A DNA stretch of 8,885 nucleotides from Chloroflexota bacterium (GTDB lineage Bacteria > Chloroflexota > Limnocylindria > Limnocylindrales > CSP1-4): positions 4,127 through 13,011 of the forward strand of contig PMJT01000120.1 in the NCBI GenBank assembly GCA_003158495.1, in the 5' to 3' direction. The position numbers and the translations under genes were made by a program. Each line of letters opens with the position of its first letter. Positions within the stretch are counted from its first letter, which is position 1. Shown here piece by piece: positions 5,745-8,885 of this stretch. The notes below the pieces were generated by a model. The model was not told where the DNA came from, ran no database searches, and was given only the letters and a program-made list of their open reading frames with translations.

Positions 5745-7018
5745 ACCGGACCCCCCGGCAATCGCAGCAGCGACTCCAGTCGCCGACCGCGGCGCGGCGG
5801 CGCGACCACGGCGAGCCGCAGCCCGTCTTCGCGGATCAGCCGCACGGCCAGGGCCTGGATTCCTTCGGCCGTGACAGCGTCGAGCTCGTCGAGCGCACCC
5901 TCGAGCGTCAGGACCTTCTCGTGGAGTGCTTCCTGGCCACCGAGCCACGAGGCGACGTGGCGGGTCTCCTCCATGCGCAGTTCGAGCCGGCCGGCCAGGT
6001 AGCGCTTGTAGCGAGCCAGCTCGTCGGCCGGCACGATCTCGTCGCGCAGGCGCGCCATCTCGTCCAGGATCGCCGACACGGTCGGGGCGATCTTGTCCGG
6101 GTCCACGCCGGCCGACACAACGAACGCGCCGGCGTCGGCGTAGTCGACGACGTAGGAACTGACGTCGTAGGCCAGCCCCTTCTCCTCGCGAACGGACTGG
6201 AAGAGGCGGCTGCTCATGCCGTCGCCGAGGATCGCGTTGAGCGCCTCGAGCGTCCACGCCTCTGGGTCGTCGCGTCGCAGGCCGGGAATTCCGAGACAGA
6301 GCTGAGCCTGGGTCGTGTCGCGGCGGACGACCATAACACGCTCGCCGGCTGGGAGTGCCGGGGCGGGCTCGAAGCTCGACCGGATGGCCTCGCCGCTCCC
6401 AAACGCCCGCTCCACCAGGCCGACGACCTCGGCGTGGGCGATATCGCCCGCGGCCGATACGACCACATTGCCGGGCCGGTAGGCCGATGCCCAGAAGGCG
6501 CGCAGGTTCTCTTCGGGCAGATTTCGGACGCTCTCCTCGCTGCCGGCGATCTCGCGCCCGAGCGGCGTGTCGCCGAACATGGCCAGGTCGAAAAGCGTGT
6601 GGACGTGCTCGCCCGGGTCGTCGAGATACGAGCGGATCTCCTCGACGATCACAGCCCGCTCGGATTTGATCTCGCTGCTGCGCAGGAAGGGCCGGACGAT
6701 CAGCTCGCCGAGTACGTCCATGCCGCGCGCCATCTCGCGCAGTGGCACTCGGACCCAATAGACCGTGGATTCGCGATCCGTGGCGGCGTTGAAGCTGCCG
6801 CCGACGCCCTCGATCGCCTCCGAAACCGCGCGGGTCGTGGGATAGGCAGCGGTTCCCTTGAAGGTGATGTGCTCCATGAAGTGCGCCGCCCCGGCCTCCG
6901 CGGCCGACTCGAGGCGCGAGCCCGCCAGGACATACGCAGCTATAGAGACGGAGCGCGCTCCGGGGAGGCGTGAAGTAATGACGCGCGGCCCGCCGGGCAG
7001 CGCTGTGCGTTCGAACAT
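5741..7018 (-). CDS. M16 family zinc metallopeptidase (processing peptidase-like)
   Basis: This is a 425-residue M16 peptidase, the inverted-zincin group that includes mitochondrial processing peptidase and bacterial PqqL/YmxG-type enzymes. Residues 46-50 are HFMEH (HxxEH: His46 and His50 bind zinc, Glu49 is catalytic), and the third zinc ligand is probably Glu126 in ERAVIVEEI, at the usual spacing. The inactive C-terminal half carries GDGMSSRLFQSVREEKGLAY (265-284), typical of the family. The length fits a single two-domain M16B subunit that dimerises. No signal peptide is visible, so it is probably cytosolic. I chose ATG 7018 (MFERTALPGG) over the in-frame TTG at 7054, because 7054 lies in the -35 element and the extra residues are not family-like. 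A promoter is placed so that transcription starts at this ATG. The stop overlaps the TPR-like gene by ATGA. Confidence 0.93.
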   Translation of the reverse strand: MFERTALPGGPRVITSRLPGARSVSIAAYVLAGSRLESAAEAGAAHFMEHITFKGTAAYPTTRAVSEAIEGVGGSFNAATDRESTVYWVRVPLREMARGMDVLGELIVRPFLRSSEIKSERAVIVEEIRSYLDDPGEHVHTLFDLAMFGDTPLGREIAGSEESVRNLPEENLRAFWASAYRPGNVVVSAAGDIAHAEVVGLVERAFGSGEAIRSSFEPAPALPAGERVMVVRRDTTQAQLCLGIPGLRRDDPEAWTLEALNAILGDGMSSRLFQSVREEKGLAYDVSSYVVDYADAGAFVVSAGVDPDKIAPTVSAILDEMARLRDEIVPADELARYKRYLAGRLELRMEETRHVASWLGGQEALHEKVLTLEGALDELDAVTAEGIQALAVRLIREDGLRLAVVAPPRRGRRLESLLRLPGGPV

Positions 7019-7025
7019 CGGGCGA

Positions 7026-7054
7026 ATGCTAGCCGATCCGCGGGGCCGTCCCAA
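7026..7054 (-). promoter_or_regulatory. Promoter of the M16-TPR-CYTH-ndk operon, leaderless
   Basis: On the minus strand TTGGGA (7054-7049) is followed by a 17-bp spacer and TAGCAT (7031-7026). Each hexamer matches consensus at four of six bases. Seven bases separate the -10 from ATG 7018, placing the expected transcription start on the A of the start codon. No Shine-Dalgarno precedes this ATG, which agrees with a leaderless mRNA. Confidence 0.6.
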
Positions 7055-7085
7055 TACGGGCCATTCGGGCTGTCGGCAAAAGGAA

Positions 7086-7115
7086 GTGGCCGGCCCCCTT
7101 TCGGGAGCCGGCCAC
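7086..7115 (-). terminator. Intrinsic terminator of the purine permease gene
   Basis: A perfect nine-pair stem (GTGGCCGGC with GCCGGCCAC) continues, after one mismatch, with three further C-G pairs around a four-base loop. It begins 20 bp past the permease stop. On the minus strand it is followed by TTCCTTTTGCC, a short T-rich tract. It also insulates the M16 promoter just downstream. Confidence 0.75.
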
Positions 7116-7134
7116 GACCGTGACGGAGTGAAAG

Positions 7135-8472
7135 CTACTTGACGAAGGTGAGGATCCAGGCGTTGGCGAAGTAGAGGACGAAGGCGCCGGCCACACAGTA
7201 CATGAGCCAGTGGACTTCGCTGAACTTGCGCTTGAGGATCTTGATGAAGACCCAGGAGACGAAGCCGGCGCCGATGCCGACGGTGATGTCGTAGGTCAGC
7301 GGCATGAGAACGATCGTAAGAAGGGCCGGGAGGCCATCTTCGATCTCGGAGACATCGATGCCCTTGATCTGCGTGAACATCAGGTAGCCGACGACGACCA
7401 GGGCGGGGCCGGTGGCCGCGAACGGGACGACGCTGGCGAGCGGGGTCACGAAGATGGCGACGAGGAAGAGCAGGCCGGTGATGATCGAGGCGAAACCGGT
7501 CTTGCCGCCATCGGCGACGCCGGCGGCCGACTCGATGTAAGTGGTGTTGGAGCTGACGCCCATCCAGCCACCGAAGAATGCGGCGATCGAGTCGACGAAC
7601 AGGACCCGGCCGATTCCGGGGACCGAGCCATCCTCGTTGGCCAGGCCGGCTTCGGCGGCGATGCCGGTGACCGTGCCCATCGTGTCGAAGAAGTCGCTGA
7701 GCATGACGGCGAAGATCGTCAGCAGGGCCACGACGATGCTGACCTTGCCGAAGAGCACGCCGTACCAGTCGGCGTTGTTGAACGTCGCGAACGACGGCGT
7801 CGGGCTGATGTTGGACGGGACGGTTGCGACGCCGACGATCAGGGCGATGATCGTCGTGACGATGATGCTGATGATCAGCGAAGCCCTGATCTTCAGCGTG
7901 TACAGGGCGACGGTAATCGCGAGACCGAGCAGGAATACGAACTGGGCGGTTGTCGTCGGGAAGGCGAGCGACATCGCCGGGTTGCTCGGGACGATCAGGC
8001 CGGCGTTGACGAGGCCGATGTAGAGGATAAAGAGGCCGATGCCGACGCCGATCGACTTCTTGAGGACCAGCGGCACGGCGTTCATGATCGCTTCCCGGAG
8101 GCCGGCGACGACGAGAATCGTGATAACGAAGCCTTCAATGAGGATTACGCCCATGCACTCGGCGGGCGTGAAGCCCTTGGCCGGAAGCGTGAAAGCGACG
8201 AGGGCATTGATGCCGAGGCCGGCGGCCAGGGCGAAGGGATAGTTGGCGACGACGCCCATCGCGATGGTCATGAGACCGGCGATCAGGCACGTGCCGGCCG
8301 CGACGGCGACGGGATCCAGGCCCAGGGGTTTGGCGATGATGGCCCCGTTCAAGAAGATGATGTAGCACATCACCATGAACGTGGTCAGACCGGCCCGGGA
8401 CTCGGTGACGATGTTTGTGCCGCGCTCCGCAAACTTGAAGTAGCGGGCTATCGGCGCCAGGACTGCATCCAA
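7135..8472 (-). CDS. NCS2 purine permease (AzgA/PbuG type)
   Basis: This 445-residue inner-membrane transporter should import adenine, guanine or hypoxanthine with protons. Many hydrophobic helices fill the length, which matches the AzgA-like branch (about 430-480 residues; the fold has 14 segments). Family marks are RAGLTTFMVMCYIIFLN (26-42), GLGINALVAF (85-94), DFFDTMGT (260-267), SSNTTYIESAAGV (307-319) and TYDITVGIGAGF (393-404); Glu314 and Asp263 lie in the motifs that line the substrate site. The start is TTG 8472, with AGGAGG eight bases upstream; no ATG is available in frame nearby. It is a single-gene unit, with its own terminator at 7086-7115 and a hairpin-rich 217-bp region upstream. 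The purine preferred cannot be told from the sequence. Confidence 0.95.
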   Translation of the reverse strand: MDAVLAPIARYFKFAERGTNIVTESRAGLTTFMVMCYIIFLNGAIIAKPLGLDPVAVAAGTCLIAGLMTIAMGVVANYPFALAAGLGINALVAFTLPAKGFTPAECMGVILIEGFVITILVVAGLREAIMNAVPLVLKKSIGVGIGLFILYIGLVNAGLIVPSNPAMSLAFPTTTAQFVFLLGLAITVALYTLKIRASLIISIIVTTIIALIVGVATVPSNISPTPSFATFNNADWYGVLFGKVSIVVALLTIFAVMLSDFFDTMGTVTGIAAEAGLANEDGSVPGIGRVLFVDSIAAFFGGWMGVSSNTTYIESAAGVADGGKTGFASIITGLLFLVAIFVTPLASVVPFAATGPALVVVGYLMFTQIKGIDVSEIEDGLPALLTIVLMPLTYDITVGIGAGFVSWVFIKILKRKFSEVHWLMYCVAGAFVLYFANAWILTFVK

Positions 8473-8480
8473 CGGTGTCT

Positions 8481-8486
8481 CCTCCT
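8481..8486 (-). promoter_or_regulatory. Strong Shine-Dalgarno for a TTG start
   Basis: AGGAGG on the minus strand with an eight-base spacer fixes TTG 8472 as the permease start. The strong site would compensate for the weak start codon. Confidence 0.8.
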
Positions 8487-8493
8487 GAAGTCT

Positions 8494-8577
8494 CGCCTGG
8501 TGTTATCCCACCCATAGGCGACACCCGGAGACAGCCTCCGGGCGGCGCGACCTCCTCGCCGCGCCTCCACGCGCGGC
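8494..8577 (-). promoter_or_regulatory. Hairpin-rich leader of the purine permease, possible RNA switch
   Basis: The 217 bp from 8473 to 8689 hold no gene. Three hairpin regions lie in its permease-proximal half. 8494-8520: CGCCT-ATG-GGTG, loop GGATAA, CACC-AGGCG, nine pairs with a three-base bulge, ending seven bases before the Shine-Dalgarno. 8524-8542: CCCGGAG/CTCCGGG, seven perfect pairs. 8544-8577: two stems that exclude each other, GGCGCG/CGCGCC (8544-8549 with 8560-8565) and GCCGCGC/GCGCGGC (8558-8564 with 8571-8577), sharing 8560-8564. The known purine riboswitch core (TCTAC-type junction) is absent. I found no convincing promoter hexamers. Stable stems are common by chance at this GC content. 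Confidence 0.35.
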
Positions 8578-8633
8578 ATCACCACGCCCTCGCCAGGGCC
8601 GAAAGGCGCCGTGCCAGCCAGCCAACGGTTCGC

Positions 8634-8693
8634 CGGGGTCAGGCCCCCGTAGCAAACGCCCCGCGTTTGCTCGCGAATGCAAGCGTTCGCTAC
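8634..8693. repeat. Compound palindromic element (REP-like)
   Basis: GTAGCAAACGC (8649-8659) pairs with GCGTTCGCTAC (8683-8693) at 10 of 11 positions. Nested inside, AGCAAACGC/GCGTTTGCT (8651-8659 with 8663-8671) is a perfect nine-pair stem with a three-base loop. Directly adjoining is GGGG-TCAGG-CCCC (8635-8647). The TAG stop of the partial gene entering from the right is part of the right arm, so the element begins exactly at the gene end and may terminate that transcript. Such extragenic compound palindromes resemble REP elements, but only one copy is in the window. Confidence 0.45.
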
Positions 8694-8885
8694 TCGCCCT
8701 CGATAGGTTCGCGGCCGAGCAACTCCATCTGGACGTAGCCGCTGGCATCGAATCCGAGCTGACGAAACTCGCTCGCTTCTCCGACCGGGACGCCGGCGGG
8801 AGCGAAATCGATGACCACGGCTTCATCCCCCTGAACCAGGCGATACGTGAGCAGCTGGTCCGGACGGGTCTCGAACTCGAGGTGC
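8690..8885 (-). CDS. Unidentified protein, C-terminal 64 residues
   Basis: The frame enters from the right edge on the minus strand and ends at TAG 8692-8690. It reads HLEFETRPDQLLTYRLVQG, then DEAVVIDFAPAGVPVGEASE, then FRQLGFDASGYVQMELLGRE and PIEGE. Third positions are mostly G/C and the composition is that of a normal soluble, acidic protein, unlike the Arg/Ser-rich overlapping frames, so I regard it as real. The pattern of short alternating hydrophobic stretches suggests beta strands. I do not recognise a family. The palindromic element begins at its stop codon. It lies upstream of the purine permease on the same strand, 217 bp away, so joint transcription is possible but the palindrome argues against it. 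Confidence 0.7.
   Translation of the reverse strand, partial: HLEFETRPDQLLTYRLVQGDEAVVIDFAPAGVPVGEASEFRQLGFDASGYVQMELLGREPIEGE

Noticed and set aside
4179..6758. Reading the whole 859-residue minus-strand open frame as one giant protein
   Set aside because: Residues before the ATG at 5744 are Arg/Gly-rich noise overlapping the clear M16 peptidase in another frame; the ATGA overlap gives the real start.
5921..6973. 350-residue + strand open frame opposite the M16 gene
   Set aside because: Antisense shadow; the minus strand carries HxxEH and other peptidase motifs.
7052..7054. TTG at 7054 as the M16 start
   Set aside because: It adds 12 residues unlike the family, has no ribosome site, and falls in the proposed -35 element; ATG 7018 gives a normal N-terminus.
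7210..8517. 435-residue Asp/Gly/Glu-rich + strand open frame
   Set aside because: It is the exact antisense of the purine permease, with low-complexity acidic composition and no recognisable fold.
8473..8640. Canonical purine riboswitch
   Set aside because: The conserved junction bases (TATA and TCTAC type) and loop-loop pattern are not present on the minus strand.
8503..8826. 107-residue minus-strand open frame near the right edge
   Set aside because: Ser/Arg-rich, runs through the palindrome and hairpins, and overlaps the more convincing acidic frame ending at 8690.

Overview
This is a GC-rich bacterial window, with strong G/C preference at third codon positions. It looks chromosomal, not phage-like or plasmid-like: I see no transposase, integrase, tRNA, rRNA or CRISPR array. 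Overlapping ATGA stop/start junctions, TTG and GTG starts, one apparently leaderless promoter and Ala/Pro-rich protein tails fit a high-GC lineage such as Chloroflexota (Limnocylindria-like) or Actinomycetota. Nothing in the window settles which, so the lineage is inference.

Region 1-2938 (+ strand). The first ~118 bases encode the catalytic-serine segment of a type I signal peptidase, which breaks off abruptly. From about 118 the coding frame changes to the C-terminal tail of a different protein (stop at 187-189). That tail overlaps, by ATGA, a 333-aa multi-pass membrane protein (186-1187), which overlaps, again by ATGA, a 584-aa NuoN/HyfF-like antiporter-type protein (1184-2938). The pair resembles the HyfE-HyfF (NuoK-like/NuoN-like) part of a complex-I or hydrogenase-4 type membrane arm. 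Residues usually needed for proton translocation appear lost or changed, and both proteins carry long low-complexity tails.

Region 3047-7018 (- strand). Four genes run in the same direction, in transcription order M16 zinc peptidase, TPR-like helical-repeat protein, CYTH-domain triphosphatase and nucleoside diphosphate kinase (ndk). The first two overlap by ATGA, the third follows after 52 bp and ndk after 126 bp. A -35/-10 promoter sits exactly where it would start a leaderless mRNA at the peptidase ATG. This operon converges on the + strand operon over a 108-bp GC-rich, hairpin-bearing gap.

Region 7086-8885 (- strand). A strong hairpin followed by a T-rich stretch terminates a purine permease gene (NCS2, AzgA/PbuG type) that starts with TTG behind a near-perfect Shine-Dalgarno. 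Its 217-bp upstream region is hairpin-rich, including two mutually exclusive stems. At the far end of that region a compound palindrome carries the stop codon of an unidentified protein whose C-terminal 64 residues enter from the right edge.

Shared physiology is loose: purine uptake, NTP balancing (Ndk), triphosphate hydrolysis (CYTH), protein processing (M16, signal peptidase) and an ion-motive membrane module.
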